Assembly (NCBI RefSeq): GCF_000381025.1
Contig: NZ_KB905816.1
Location: 434,001 to 498,000 of the forward strand
Length of the DNA: 64,000 bases
Direction of reading: 5' to 3'
Source: Streptomyces sulphureus DSM 40104
GTDB lineage: Bacteria > Actinomycetota > Actinomycetes > Streptomycetales > Streptomycetaceae
Shown here: piece by piece, positions 1-8,895 of the stretch
How the letters are laid out: each line of letters begins with the position of its first letter
How positions within the stretch are numbered: the first letter of the stretch is position 1
Translations under genes and position numbers: made by a program
Notes under the pieces: generated by a model
Database searches by the model: none
Told to the model about the DNA's origin: nothing
The model's input: only the letters and a program-made list of their open reading frames with translations

Positions 1-1430
1 TCGGTGAAGTCCCGAACGGCCGCGCGGCCGTTCTCGCGCCCGATGCCGCTCGCACCCATCCCGCCGAACGGCACCTGGGGAGCCACGGCCCGGTAGGCGT
101 TGACCCAGACGGTGCCGGCGCGCAGTCGGCCCGCGACGCGGTGCGCCCGGTGCACGTCCTTGGTCCACACCGACCCGGCGAGCCCGAACTCGGTGCTGTT
201 GGCGTCGCGTACCGCCTCCTCCTCGTCGGCGAAGGTCGACACGACGAGGACGGGCCCGAAGATCTCCTCGCTGACGGCGCGCATCTGCCGGGTGACGTCA
301 GTGAGGACCGTGGGCCGTACGAAGTAGCCGCCCAACTCCGGTTCTGGCACGCCGCCGCAGGCCACCGTGGCGCCTTCCGCGCGAGCTGACTCCAGGTGCG
401 AGAGCACCTTGCGGTACTGGGGCTCGTTGGAGACGGGCCCCATCTCGGTCGCGGGATCGTGCGGATCGCCGAGCCTGATCGACTCGGCCCGCGCGACAAC
501 CTTGGCCACCAACTCCTCGGCGACGGCCTCGTGGACGAGGAGCCGGGAGCCGGCGAGACAGGTCTGCCCGGTGGCGGCGAAGATGCCCGCGATCACGCCA
601 TTGGCGGCGGCGTCCAAGTCGGCGTCGGGGAAGACTACTTGGGCGCTCTTGCCGCCCAGCTCCAACGAGAACCTGGTCAGGTTCCGCACCGCGGAGACTC
701 CGACCTCGACGCCGGTGGCGGTGGAGCCGGTGAAGGCGATCCGGTCGACGTCCGGGTGCGAGGAGAGGGCGGCCCCGGTCTCCGGGCCCCAGCCGGTGAC
801 GACATTGACGACGCCGGGCGGGAAGCCGGCCTTCGTGAAGAGCCGGGCGAACGCGGCGGTGGAGGCCGGGGTGTGATCGCTCGGCTTCACCACGAAAGTG
901 CAGCCGGCGGCGAGCCCGGCGGCCAACTTCCAGGTCAGCAGGAGCAGCGGCGAGTTCCACGGGGTGATCGCACCCACCACGCCCACCGGCTCGTGCCGGG
1001 TGTAGACGAAGTACTCCTGCTTGCCCGTGGGGATCGCCTCGCCCTGCACCTTGTCGGCGAGCCCTGCGAAGTACCGGTAGTACTCGGGTAGTCCGGCCAT
1101 CTGTCCGGACATCTCCCGCAGCAGCTTGCCGCCGTCGCGGACCTCCAGCTCTGCGAGGTCGTCGGCTTCTTCGGCGATGACGTCGGCGAGCTGCCACAGG
1201 AGCCTGCCGCGCTCGCCGCCGCTCATCCGGCCCCACTCGCCGTCGAGCGCCTGCCTGGCGGCCCGCACCGCGGCGTCCACGTCCGCTCCGCCGCAGTCCG
1301 GGACCTCGGCCCACGGCTGCCCGGTGTAGGGGTCGAGGCTGCGGTAGGTACGCCCCGACACGGCGTCGGTCTCGACTCCGCCGATCAGCATGCGGAAGCT
1401 GCTGAGCTCCGCTGACTCCACAGCGTTCAT
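1..1430 (-). CDS. Aldehyde dehydrogenase family protein (3' end outside window)
   Basis: NAD(P)-dependent aldehyde dehydrogenase of the ALDH superfamily, oxidising an aldehyde to its acid. About 476 codons are visible from the ATG at 1430; the stop lies left of the window. The catalytic glutamate motif LELGGKS is near residue 257 and the nucleophile is Cys291 in TGQTCLAGS; the ITPWNSP cofactor segment and the EEIFGPV signature are present. It heads leftwards from a small gap upstream of the crotonase gene that is read in the same direction. Its substrate is presumably an aldehyde made by this cluster, possibly a retro-aldolase product; a paralogue lies at 42567-44009. Confidence 0.93.
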   Translation of the reverse strand, partial: MNAVESAELSSFRMLIGGVETDAVSGRTYRSLDPYTGQPWAEVPDCGGADVDAAVRAARQALDGEWGRMSGGERGRLLWQLADVIAEEADDLAELEVRDGGKLLREMSGQMAGLPEYYRYFAGLADKVQGEAIPTGKQEYFVYTRHEPVGVVGAITPWNSPLLLLTWKLAAGLAAGCTFVVKPSDHTPASTAAFARLFTKAGFPPGVVNVVTGWGPETGAALSSHPDVDRIAFTGSTATGVEVGVSAVRNLTRFSLELGGKSAQVVFPDADLDAAANGVIAGIFAATGQTCLAGSRLLVHEAVAEELVAKVVARAESIRLGDPHDPATEMGPVSNEPQYRKVLSHLESARAEGATVACGGVPEPELGGYFVRPTVLTDVTRQMRAVSEEIFGPVLVVSTFADEEEAVRDANSTEFGLAGSVWTKDVHRAHRVAGRLRAGTVWVNAYRAVAPQVPFGGMGASGIGRENGRAAVRDFT

Positions 1431-1495
1431 GGCTCTCCCTCGGTCCTCGGTTGCGGGGTTCGGCGTCGCGGTGGTCGGACCGCGCGGCCCAGTGG

Positions 1496-2278
1496 TCAAC
1501 GAAAGCGCGGGGGGCGCTTGTTCGCCCTGGCGTCGGTGAGACCCGCGCCCGCGTTTCCGATCTGTGTGTAGGAGAGGCCGTTGCGCTGCGCCATCGTCGG
1601 AGACATCTCCCGCGACTCCCAGATCGCACGCACCGTGCCCTGTACGGCTTCCGGCCTGCGTGCGGCGATCTCGGCCGCCAGCGCCCCGGCGGTTGACCAC
1701 AGTTCGCCGGGTTCGGTGACCTCCGTGACCAGGCCGATCCGCAGTGCGGTCGCCGCGGTGATCCGCTCCTCGCTGCCGACGAGGGCCCAGCGCATGACGT
1801 CACCGAGAGGCACCCCGCGGGCGAGCATGCCCATCGGCTCGAGCGAGGAGACGATGCCGCCGTTGAGGTGCGGGTCGAAGAAGCTCGCTTCGGGCGAACT
1901 GATCACGATGTCGGACTCGTTGACGAAGTACATCGCACCGCCCGCGACCATTCCGTGCACGGCGCAGACCACGGGCTTCCAGACCCGGTGGTGCTTGGGT
2001 CCGAGCATCGCCCCCGGATCCTCCTGGTTCCAGACGCTCAGATGGGTCCACCACGGGCCGTCACTGAGATCGACACCACTACAGAAGGCGCGCTCGCCGT
2101 TGGCGCGCAGCACCGCGGCGTGTATGTCGTCGTCGTCGCGCACCAGGGCCCATGCTTCGGCGACCTCGGTCGCCATCTTCTCGTTGAAGCAGTTGAGCCG
2201 CTCGGGGCGGTTCAGGGTGAGTGTCGCGACGTGCGCGTCGACAGTGAGCTCGATCGTCGAGAACTCGGGGGCGGTCAT
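1496..2278 (-). CDS. Crotonase-fold (enoyl-CoA hydratase/isomerase family) protein lacking both hydratase glutamates
   Basis: 260-residue crotonase. The ATG at 2278 is chosen because GGAGAAG precedes it and the crotonase fold starts directly (TLTLNRPERLN). The oxyanion-hole segment FCSGVDLS is present, but the two glutamates of true hydratases are not: the position in HGMVAGGAMYF is Ala and the QPE-type loop reads FFDPHLNGG. By family knowledge this argues against simple enoyl-CoA hydration and for another crotonase reaction such as C-C bond hydrolysis or isomerisation. It lies 114 bases downstream of a CoA ligase in the same orientation. Confidence 0.88.
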   Translation of the reverse strand: MTAPEFSTIELTVDAHVATLTLNRPERLNCFNEKMATEVAEAWALVRDDDDIHAAVLRANGERAFCSGVDLSDGPWWTHLSVWNQEDPGAMLGPKHHRVWKPVVCAVHGMVAGGAMYFVNESDIVISSPEASFFDPHLNGGIVSSLEPMGMLARGVPLGDVMRWALVGSEERITAATALRIGLVTEVTEPGELWSTAGALAAEIAARRPEAVQGTVRAIWESREMSPTMAQRNGLSYTQIGNAGAGLTDARANKRPPRFR

Positions 2279-2392
2279 CTCTTCTCCAGACTTCGGTACG
2301 GATACCCGGCGTTGGGTGCTGCCGCCTACCCGTACTCGCAACAGGGCACCAGGCCGACTCCGCCTCCGGCCGGGCATGCGGGCGCTCCGCGC

Positions 2393-3931
2393 TCACCGAG
2401 CCGCCGCGGGCCCGAGCTCCTCGGCCAGCAGGCGTTTGAGGATCTTGCCAGCGGGCCCCAGGGGGAACTCGGTGCGGTACTCGAAACGCCGCGGCTGCTT
2501 GTAGCCGGCCAGCTCGGCACGGCACAGCTCGGTCAACTCGGCGGTGAGTGCCGCCGTGTCGACCTTCTCCGCGGGTGCCGCCGGCACCACGACGGCCACC
2601 GGCGTCTCGCCCCACTCCGGGTCGGGCACCCCCACCACGGCGACCATGCCGACGTCGCCGTGCGCGCCGATGACCCGTTCGATCTCAGCGGGGTAGACGT
2701 TGAAACCGCCGGAGATGATCATCTCCGTCTTCCGGCCCGTGATGTGGAGGTACCTGTCCTCGTCGAGATAGCCCAGGTCTCCCGACCACAGGCCGTCCGA
2801 ACGGAAGGTCCGTGCGCTCTGCTCGGGACGGTTCCAGTAGCCGGCGGCGTTGGCGTCGCTGCGGATGACGATCTCGCCCACCTCCCCCGGAGGAAGCTCC
2901 TCGCCCTCCGGGTCGACGATGCGTATCTCGCACATCGGCGTCTCCTGCCCGCAGGAGGTGGCGAGCGAGGAGCGGCCGGCGACGATCTCCCGGTGGTCCT
3001 GGGGCGTGAGGATCGTGGCCTGCCCACCGCACTCGGTCAGCCCGTAGCGCTGCTGGAGGTCGCAACCGAGCCGCTCCATCGCCTCCTTGGCGAGCCCCGG
3101 AGGGACCGGCGCGGAGCCGTAGCTGATCCGGCGCAGGCTGGAGGTGTCGCGCTCCGGCTCCTCTTCCAGCAGGCGGAGGGTGCGCTGGAGCATCGTGGGG
3201 ATGAACGTGGTGAAGGTGACACGGCTGCGTTCGATCTCGTCGAGCACGGCCCGGGGGTCGAAGCGCTTGTGGATCACCATCGTCTGCCCGAGGTACGTCC
3301 AGGAGAGGGTGCGCACCATGCCGCCGGCCGTGAAGAAGGGCGTGGTGGCGAGGAAGACATCGGAGCGACCGCTCTCGGTGACGATGGTGGTGTCCCGGAC
3401 CTGGTTGAGCATCCCGCGGTGGGTGTTGACCACCCCCTTGGAGCGGCCCGTCGTACCGCTGGTGTAGAGGATGAACTGCATGTCGTCGGGGGTCAGGTCC
3501 TTGGGTGTCGGGTCGGTGTCGGACGCCTCCCGCAGGGCGGTCTCGTACTCCTGGCCGAGTTCGAGGAGCAGGTCGAGCCCCTCCAGAGCCGCACCGAACC
3601 GCTGCAACTGTTCCGGGTGGACGAGGGCGGCGCGAGCGCCGGAGTCCTCCCGGATGTGGAGCAGTTCGTCGGCGGCGAGCCGTACGTTGACGGGCACCGC
3701 CACGAGACCGGCCTTGGCGAGACCGTAGATGATCTCCGGCCACTCGATGGCGTTGCGGGAGACGACCAGCACCCGGTCGCCCTTGGTCAGGCCGCTGGCG
3801 TGCAAATGGTTGCCAAGCCGGCAGGCCCTGTCGTCCACGACAGGCCAGGTGTGGACGCGGTCACCCTCGATCAGCGCGGGTTTGGCCGGGAAGCGCCGCG
3901 CGTTGTTCCGCGTGATGTCACCGACGAGCAC
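2393..3931 (-). CDS. Acyl-CoA ligase (AMP-binding, class I adenylate-forming)
   Basis: 512-residue adenylate-forming ligase that would activate a carboxylic acid to its CoA thioester. It starts with GTG preceded by TGAGGAAT. The P-loop motif is YTSGTTGRSKG, the adenine-binding motif QQRYGLTECGG, the hinge SGDLGYLDEDRYLHITGRK, and the C-terminal catalytic lysine sits in AGKILKRLL. It is one of three ligases in the window (others at 20423 and 33134), which suggests successive or alternative acid intermediates. The 54-base gap upstream to the dioxygenase beta gene holds a 10-base tandem repeat carrying the regulon-like TCTGAC motif, so this gene may have its own promoter. Confidence 0.95.
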   Translation of the reverse strand: MLVGDITRNNARRFPAKPALIEGDRVHTWPVVDDRACRLGNHLHASGLTKGDRVLVVSRNAIEWPEIIYGLAKAGLVAVPVNVRLAADELLHIREDSGARAALVHPEQLQRFGAALEGLDLLLELGQEYETALREASDTDPTPKDLTPDDMQFILYTSGTTGRSKGVVNTHRGMLNQVRDTTIVTESGRSDVFLATTPFFTAGGMVRTLSWTYLGQTMVIHKRFDPRAVLDEIERSRVTFTTFIPTMLQRTLRLLEEEPERDTSSLRRISYGSAPVPPGLAKEAMERLGCDLQQRYGLTECGGQATILTPQDHREIVAGRSSLATSCGQETPMCEIRIVDPEGEELPPGEVGEIVIRSDANAAGYWNRPEQSARTFRSDGLWSGDLGYLDEDRYLHITGRKTEMIISGGFNVYPAEIERVIGAHGDVGMVAVVGVPDPEWGETPVAVVVPAAPAEKVDTAALTAELTELCRAELAGYKQPRRFEYRTEFPLGPAGKILKRLLAEELGPAAAR

Positions 3932-3968
3932 GATTCCTCACAAGTCCTCAGGGATTCCGGGCAGTTCG

Positions 3969-3996
3969 GATCAGGTCAGATCAGGTCAGATCAGGA
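3969..3996 (-). promoter_or_regulatory. Tandem 10-base repeat with TCTGACC boxes upstream of the CoA ligase
   Basis: Two and a half copies of ATCAGGTCAG lie at 3970-3995. Read on the minus strand they give CTGATCTGACC repeated, matching the TCTGAC core found in other promoter regions of this cluster. The repeat overlaps the stop codon of the dioxygenase beta gene and lies 40-65 bases upstream of the ligase start. It could be an operator; replication slippage alone is the alternative. Confidence 0.45.
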
Positions 3997-4510
3997 AGGC
4001 CAGAGTCTCCACCGGCCCCTGCGCATTGGTCAGGTGAACGATCTTGGAGACCAGCGAGTAGCCGCCGGGGCCCTGCCGCACCGTGTGGAGCACCCGGCCC
4101 GCCCAGATCCGCTGCTGGTTCCGGTACTCGAAGAGGGCGAAGTTCGACCCGACGCTCACGGTGTCGCCCTCCTGCGCCAGCAGCTCCATGTTGCTCAGCA
4201 GCCGCCGCATCACCGAAGGCGGCGTCTGCGCATGCCTGTTGCCGGTGTTCAGCTGAGCCACCCGGCTGTGGATACGCCGCCTGTTGTCGTTGATGTAGGA
4301 GAGCGTTCTCCTGGGGTCGTCGTCCGGGTGGAAGGGCACCCAGTAGAGCGCGTCCTCAGCCCACAGCTGCTCCCACTCGGAGTAGCGCCCCTCGTCGGCC
4401 AGGCGGGCCTCAAGGTAGAGGAAGGCGGCAATCTGCGGGTCGACCGGCGGCAACGGCTGCGGAGCGGCCGGCTGCTGGGTGTCCTGCCCGGTGTGGTCGG
4501 TCGTGGTCAC
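3986..4510 (-). CDS. Ring-hydroxylating dioxygenase beta subunit
   Basis: 174-residue NTF2-like small subunit of a two-component aromatic-ring-hydroxylating oxygenase. It has a structural role, stabilising the alpha3-beta3 hexamer. The GTG at 4510 overlaps the stop of the alpha-subunit gene by four bases (GTGA), the normal arrangement for stoichiometric translation. The family signature is seen in FLYLEARLADEGRYSEWEQL and WVPFHPDD near the N-terminus and in VLHTVRQG near the C-terminus. Two other stops in the chain upstream overlap starts in the same way, so the alpha and beta genes belong to an operon beginning at 7734. Confidence 0.93.
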   Translation of the reverse strand: MTTTDHTGQDTQQPAAPQPLPPVDPQIAAFLYLEARLADEGRYSEWEQLWAEDALYWVPFHPDDDPRRTLSYINDNRRRIHSRVAQLNTGNRHAQTPPSVMRRLLSNMELLAQEGDTVSVGSNFALFEYRNQQRIWAGRVLHTVRQGPGGYSLVSKIVHLTNAQGPVETLAFLI

Positions 4511-5817
4511 CCTCGCGTCTCCTGTCCTACGACGTCGGCCCAGCGGCGGTAGAACCCTCGCTGCGGCGTCTCGGCACTCTTGTCGGCGTTGACGATTCCG
4601 GTGTCGTCCTCGATGTCCGTCTCCAACCCGCGTGCCAGGACGAGCCATTCGGGGTCGTGAGCGGCGAGTCCGGCCTGGTTGCGCATGCCGATCTCGCCGT
4701 CGTCGGCGATCAGGAAGCCGGCCGGACCCATCGCGCCCTCTGCGCGGCGCAGCGTGCGTTCGTTGAACCGGTCCTGGCCCGGCATGGCGGAGATCCCGGT
4801 GTAGGCGACGGTCTCGTCGGGCGCGACCGGCTCGACGTACATCACGCTCATCTCGGCGAGGAAGAGGTTCGGCCAGATCAGCGTGTGCGGCGGACCGACG
4901 ACGAGTGCGTCGTGCGCCTGCTCGGGCCCGTACGCCTCCTCCATGGCCGCGACGTACTCCGGGAGCTTCTCGCGCGGAGCGCGGCCGTACCAGACGAACT
5001 CCTCGTCGAGTTTGCGGTACTCGGCCGAGTAGTCGATCTCCGAATGGCCCTGTCCGAGGTCCCGCACCACCACGTCGACCTTGCTCGGGACGTGGGAGAC
5101 CTTGGCCCTGCGCACGGCGTCGTAGACCGAGGCGTGGGTGAAGAGCGCGTGGTACCCGTCGACGTTGTTCTCCACCACCATCTTCCAGTTGGCCCTGTGG
5201 AGGTGCTTCATCCAGCCGGAGCGCAGGTCGAGGGTGCCGGTGGGAGAGAGCGCCAGCAGCCGGTCGATCGCCCTCGTCGCACGCCCGAGGTGCTCGGCGA
5301 GCGAGGGGCCCTCCGGGGAGAGCGAGGCGAAGACGAAGCCCCCGTAGCTGTCCACCCGCGGCGCCTCGGCGAGCGCCAGGTCCTCGCGGACCTGCCGAAA
5401 CGCCTCCCCGTAGCCGGTACGCATCGGCACCGCCGTGAGCGATCCGTCGTTGCTGAAGGTCCAGCCGTGGTAGGGGCAGCGGAACGAACCGGCGTTGCCC
5501 TGCGGAGCGTTGCACAGGCGGTTGGCCCGATGGCTGCACCGGTTGAGCAGCACCCGGATGCGACCGTCCTTGCCGCGCACCACAATGACCGGGTCGCTGC
5601 CGACGCGCCGCGTCAGGTAGTCGCCCTTCTCAGACACCTCGCTGTCGTGTGCCACGTAGACCCAGCCGGTCCGGAAGATCGTGTCCATCTCCCGCTGGAA
5701 GATCTCCGGCGAGGTGTAGACCGAGCCGTGCACCCGGTCGGGCTGTACGACGCGGCCGACGTCGAAGCCCTCCGTCACACCCGCGTCCTGCCGCGGGTCG
5801 GTTTCGACTGCTGTCAT
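4507..5817 (-). CDS. Rieske non-haem iron ring-hydroxylating dioxygenase alpha subunit
   Basis: 436-residue catalytic subunit that inserts O2 into an aromatic ring to give a cis-dihydrodiol. The ATG at 5817 follows AAAGGAGCG and overlaps the preceding stop (ATGA). The Rieske [2Fe-2S] ligands are Cys94, His96, Cys114 and His117 (RCSHR and RCPYHGW). The mononuclear iron site is the Asp220-His223-His228 set in NVDGYHALFTH. No dedicated ferredoxin or reductase adjoins it. Electrons may come from the ferredoxin and reductase at 53-54.6 kb, which is inference. Substrate specificity cannot be deduced. Confidence 0.96.
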   Translation of the reverse strand: MTAVETDPRQDAGVTEGFDVGRVVQPDRVHGSVYTSPEIFQREMDTIFRTGWVYVAHDSEVSEKGDYLTRRVGSDPVIVVRGKDGRIRVLLNRCSHRANRLCNAPQGNAGSFRCPYHGWTFSNDGSLTAVPMRTGYGEAFRQVREDLALAEAPRVDSYGGFVFASLSPEGPSLAEHLGRATRAIDRLLALSPTGTLDLRSGWMKHLHRANWKMVVENNVDGYHALFTHASVYDAVRRAKVSHVPSKVDVVVRDLGQGHSEIDYSAEYRKLDEEFVWYGRAPREKLPEYVAAMEEAYGPEQAHDALVVGPPHTLIWPNLFLAEMSVMYVEPVAPDETVAYTGISAMPGQDRFNERTLRRAEGAMGPAGFLIADDGEIGMRNQAGLAAHDPEWLVLARGLETDIEDDTGIVNADKSAETPQRGFYRRWADVVGQETRG

Positions 5818-6281
5818 GAGCGCTCCTTTGTCTCGTTGCGGACGGGGAGCGAAGCGGCGGGAACCGCCACCCCGCCGACGCGGCGGAAGCCGATCGCCAC
5901 CGGGTCGCCGATACGCGGCACGGACTCCGGGAGCCGCACCGTGGTCATGATCAACCGATGGCCGCTGCGGGTCTCGACGTCGAGCAGCGGATACGGCTCC
6001 GCCGTACGCACCAGGCCCGACTCCAGCCGATGCATCACGGTGACCGCGTGCACGGTCCCGTACGGCTCGACCGACTCCCAGCGCGCCCCGATGCCGCCGC
6101 AACCGTCGCAGACCCGCTGCTCCAGCTCGAACGGGAGCCGGCAGGCGGCACAGCGCGGCAAGGCCAACTCGCCCGCGTCCGCCGCTCGGTAGAGCGGAGC
6201 GAGCGGCTCCTCCTCGGCGAGCGGGGCGAGTTGCTCGTCGACGAGCCAGTCCGCTTCCGCCCGAGCCCGGGTGTCGTTCAT
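5814..6281 (-). CDS. DUF35 / zinc-ribbon OB-fold protein (thiolase or retro-aldolase partner)
   Basis: 155-residue protein with a rubredoxin-like zinc ribbon (CAAC and CDGC pairs, about residues 44-63) followed by an OB fold. Proteins of this type bind acyl-CoA and form complexes with thiolase-like Ltp2 aldolases in steroid side-chain degradation, or act with acetoacetyl-CoA thiolases. It overlaps the thiolase-like gene upstream by four bases (ATGA), supporting a complex with it. The last codons overlap the start of the dioxygenase alpha gene. It is one of three DUF35 genes in this window. Confidence 0.9.
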   Translation of the reverse strand: MNDTRARAEADWLVDEQLAPLAEEEPLAPLYRAADAGELALPRCAACRLPFELEQRVCDGCGGIGARWESVEPYGTVHAVTVMHRLESGLVRTAEPYPLLDVETRSGHRLIMTTVRLPESVPRIGDPVAIGFRRVGGVAVPAASLPVRNETKERS

Positions 6282-7438
6282 GCGGCACGCTCTAGGACCA
6301 TCGCGGCGTGGTGGTCGGCGCGGCCACCCATCCCGCTGACCAACGCGGTACCGGCGCCCGGCACCTGACGCGCCCCGCCCTCTTCCCGCAGTTGCACCAC
6401 GGCTTCGGCGAGCGGCGTCATTCCCTGCAGATAGAACCCGGAGAGCTGGCCGCCACCGGTGTTGGTCGGCAGCGTGCCGCCCGGCCCGGTGGCGCCGGAG
6501 CCTACGAACTCGTCCACCCGTTCGGCACCGCAGAGCCCGTACTCCTCGAGCAGGAGCAGGGTCACGAGCGAGAACGGGTCGTAGAGCTGCGCCGTGTCCA
6601 GATCCGCACGCTTCATGCGGGCCTCGGTCAGGGCGTCGTCGACGGCCCTGCGCCCGCCGCCGAACCAGGACTCCGCACCTGCCCTGCGGCGCCGCACGGG
6701 GTGGTCGCGGCCGGCGCCGCGAACGGCGATCCGCACCGGGTGCCCGACGCCAGGATCGGCGCTGACGACCACCGCGACAGCACCGTTGACCGGTCGGGCG
6801 CAGTCCAGGCGGCGCAACGGGTCGCTGATCAACGGGCTGGCGTAGTACTCCTCTTCGGCGAGCGGCGCCCGCGCCACCGCGTACGGATTCCCCTCCGCCC
6901 AACGCCGCTGGGTCGTCGCGACGGTGCACAGGGCGTGGGGGCTGTTCCCCGTGGTGTGCAGCCAACGCTGGGCGAGGAGCGCGTACGTCGGCACGGAGCC
7001 GAGCAGGCCCGAGGCCCGCTCCAGCCCCCGCGTGCCGGTGCGCCCGCCGCTGTGCGCGTAGCTCGATCCCGCGCCCTTGCCCGTGGCGAGCGGCGCGTCG
7101 GCGAAGACGCAGACGACGGTGCGCGCGGTGCCCGACTCGACCGCGGTTCGGGCGCGTTGGAGCATCGCGAGGGTCGTCGCGCCCTTGATCTCCACGTGCT
7201 CGAGTAGCCGCAGATCGCCGAAGCCGCCCTGGAGTGCGAAGGCGACGCCCAGCCGGTCGGGGCGCACGCCCTGGCTGGAGCCGACCAACAGGCCGTCCAC
7301 AGCAGCGTGTTCGGTACGCGCGTCGGCGAGCGCCGCCCCGACTGCGACGCAGGCGAGTTCGAGCGGCGAGGCACCGGGGGTGAGTGACATGCGCGTCATA
7401 CCGAGCCCGACGAGAGCGGCCTCGCGCGGCGCGCTCAC
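6278..7438 (-). CDS. Thiolase-like protein (lipid-transfer/Ltp2 type, probable retro-aldolase)
   Basis: 386-residue thiolase-superfamily protein starting with GTG that overlaps the stop of the small gene upstream (GTGA). It carries the subfamily segment LYDPFSLVTLLLLEEYGLC and the glycine-rich stretch LPTNTGGGQLSG typical of SCP-x/Ltp-type thiolases. No canonical thiolase nucleophile context is evident, which together with the adjacent DUF35 gene fits the aldol-cleaving Ltp2-DUF35 pairs known from steroid side-chain catabolism. A role as acetyl-CoA acetyltransferase is the alternative. The middle part is unusually arginine-rich (VRRRRAGAE). Confidence 0.85.
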   Translation of the reverse strand: MSAPREAALVGLGMTRMSLTPGASPLELACVAVGAALADARTEHAAVDGLLVGSSQGVRPDRLGVAFALQGGFGDLRLLEHVEIKGATTLAMLQRARTAVESGTARTVVCVFADAPLATGKGAGSSYAHSGGRTGTRGLERASGLLGSVPTYALLAQRWLHTTGNSPHALCTVATTQRRWAEGNPYAVARAPLAEEEYYASPLISDPLRRLDCARPVNGAVAVVVSADPGVGHPVRIAVRGAGRDHPVRRRRAGAESWFGGGRRAVDDALTEARMKRADLDTAQLYDPFSLVTLLLLEEYGLCGAERVDEFVGSGATGPGGTLPTNTGGGQLSGFYLQGMTPLAEAVVQLREEGGARQVPGAGTALVSGMGGRADHHAAMVLERAA

Positions 7439-7734
7439 GCCTGCTCTCCAGGGGCGTGCGTCTCGGACGCGTGACCGTCGACCGAGCGGTCCCGGCGCTC
7501 GTCGCGGTAGGCGCCCACCCGCAGCCAGTCGGTACGGTCCTGCGGTGTTGCCAGGCAGAGGCTGGCGAGCTCCAGCGGAGTGAGGAAGATGTGGTCGCCG
7601 GTCTCGGCGTCCTCCACCAACAGCCTGGGACCGTTCCCTGATTCGTCCAGGCTGATGTGTACCACGGCGAACTCGTTGCCGAGCTCGGCGAGTCGACTGC
7701 GTCTCACGCGAGCCGCACGCGGTTGTTCGGACAT
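7435..7734 (-). CDS. Small dioxygenase-associated conserved protein
   Basis: 99-residue acidic protein of the short family often found beside actinobacterial Rieske dioxygenases and loosely annotated as dihydrodiol dehydrogenase, although it has no Rossmann motif. The core is EFAVVHISLDES, then RLLVEDAETGDHIFLTPLELASL. Two in-frame ATGs occur at 7740 and 7734; the second is preferred because GAGG lies six bases before it. It is the first gene of an overlapping operon running through the thiolase-like, DUF35 and Rieske alpha/beta genes. Function unknown. Confidence 0.78.
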   Translation of the reverse strand: MSEQPRAARVRRSRLAELGNEFAVVHISLDESGNGPRLLVEDAETGDHIFLTPLELASLCLATPQDRTDWLRVGAYRDERRDRSVDGHASETHAPGEQA

Positions 7735-7824
7735 CGGCATCCTCGCCCCGTCCCGTCGATCGGCCGGTTGCTGGATCCGTCCCGTCGGCGCTTGCCAACC
7801 GACGGGCGGTCCCCCATAGTCATA

Positions 7825-7965
7825 GCGTATGCCAGTGTCAGAAACAATGGTTTATGACAACCTCGTCACCGAGTAGATTCCTAGCTCCTTACCTGTTCAT
7901 ACCGAGCATATGGCTCAGTCATGATGTAGACGCCAGGGTCATTTCTGACCTAACACTCCGAGCAC
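7825..7965. promoter_or_regulatory. Divergent control region with two TCTGAC-type sites
   Basis: The gap between the genes starting at 7734 (minus) and 8010 (plus) is AT-richer than the surroundings. It contains TTTCTGACACTGGCATACGC on the minus strand (7844 to 7825) and ATTTCTGACCTAACACTCC on the plus strand (7941-7959). Both share the TCTGAC core seen in the other promoter regions. The placement suggests one operator serving each direction. Confidence 0.5.
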
Positions 7966-8009
7966 GGCGCGACCTTCGGAGCTCGGTGACGACGAGGACG
8001 GAGAGACAC

Positions 8010-8888
8010 GTGACCACGACAGAAGAGCCCGGCTCCTACCGCAGCATCTGGACCTACCTCAGGGAACTGGAGTTCACACAGGGCTACGTGGAGGTCGACG
8101 GCGTCCGCACGCGATACGCCGAGGCCGGTCCGCGGGACGCCCCTCCCGTCCTGATGCTGCACGGCACGGGCGGCCACTGGGAGACCTTCGCACCGACCCT
8201 CCAAGCCCTGAGTGAGCACTTCCACTGTGTGGCGATCGACATGGTCGGCAACGGATTCTCCGAAAAGCCCGACCACGACTACGAGATCGACGTCTACGTG
8301 CGCCAAGTCCAAGCGGTCATGGGCCACTTCGGCATGGACCGCGCCCATCTGATCGGGATGTCCCTCGGAGCCTGGGTCTGCGCGGCGACCGCCGTGCACC
8401 ACCCCCACCGCGTCCGCCGGATGATCCTCATGTCCCCCGCCGGGCTGATCGCCACTGCCTCCAACATGGCCCGCATCCGCAGAGAGCGCACCGCGGCCGT
8501 CAACGACCCGAGTTGGGAGTCGATCCGCAAGGTCTTCGAGCACCTCATCGCCGACGAGGACAACCGGCTGCCCGATCTCATCGCGCTGCGGCAGGCGATC
8601 TACCAGCGTGCGGACACCCGGGACACCATCGACCACCTGCTGGTCCTCCAGGACCCCGAAGCACGCGACCGCAACCTCATCCCCGAGCGGGACTGGGCGG
8701 GGATCCAGGCGCCCACGATGGTGGTGGCCTCCGGCAAGGACCACGGCGAGTACCAGAGCACGGCCAGGACGGTCTCGCGCCTCATCCCTGAGTCCGAGGT
8801 TTTCGAGATGCCGGAGGTACGGCACTGGCCGCACTTCGAGGACCCGGAGAGCTTCAACCGGGCAGCGCTGACGTTCCTGCGGAAATGA
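8010..8888 (+). CDS. Alpha/beta hydrolase, meta-cleavage product hydrolase type
   Basis: 292-residue alpha/beta hydrolase. The GTG at 8010 is chosen because GGAGAGA precedes it and the conserved fold begins soon after; an earlier in-frame ATG at 7854 would include the regulatory region. Motifs: oxyanion HGTGG at about 51, nucleophile Ser118 in GMSLGAW, and catalytic histidine at about 272 (RHWPHFE). This pattern fits MhpC/BphD/HsaD-type C-C hydrolases acting on ring-fission products. The next gene, eight bases downstream, is the hydratase of the following pathway step, which strengthens the call. Confidence 0.9.
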   Translation: MTTTEEPGSYRSIWTYLRELEFTQGYVEVDGVRTRYAEAGPRDAPPVLMLHGTGGHWETFAPTLQALSEHFHCVAIDMVGNGFSEKPDHDYEIDVYVRQVQAVMGHFGMDRAHLIGMSLGAWVCAATAVHHPHRVRRMILMSPAGLIATASNMARIRRERTAAVNDPSWESIRKVFEHLIADEDNRLPDLIALRQAIYQRADTRDTIDHLLVLQDPEARDRNLIPERDWAGIQAPTMVVASGKDHGEYQSTARTVSRLIPESEVFEMPEVRHWPHFEDPESFNRAALTFLRK

Positions 8889-8895
8889 GCGGCCA

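Noticed and set aside
1868..4552. Long plus-strand open frame of 894 codons antisense to the crotonase, ligase and dioxygenase genes
   Set aside because: It mirrors the GC-biased third positions of real minus-strand genes and has no family similarity; composition is Arg/Gly/Asp/His-rich as typical of shadows.
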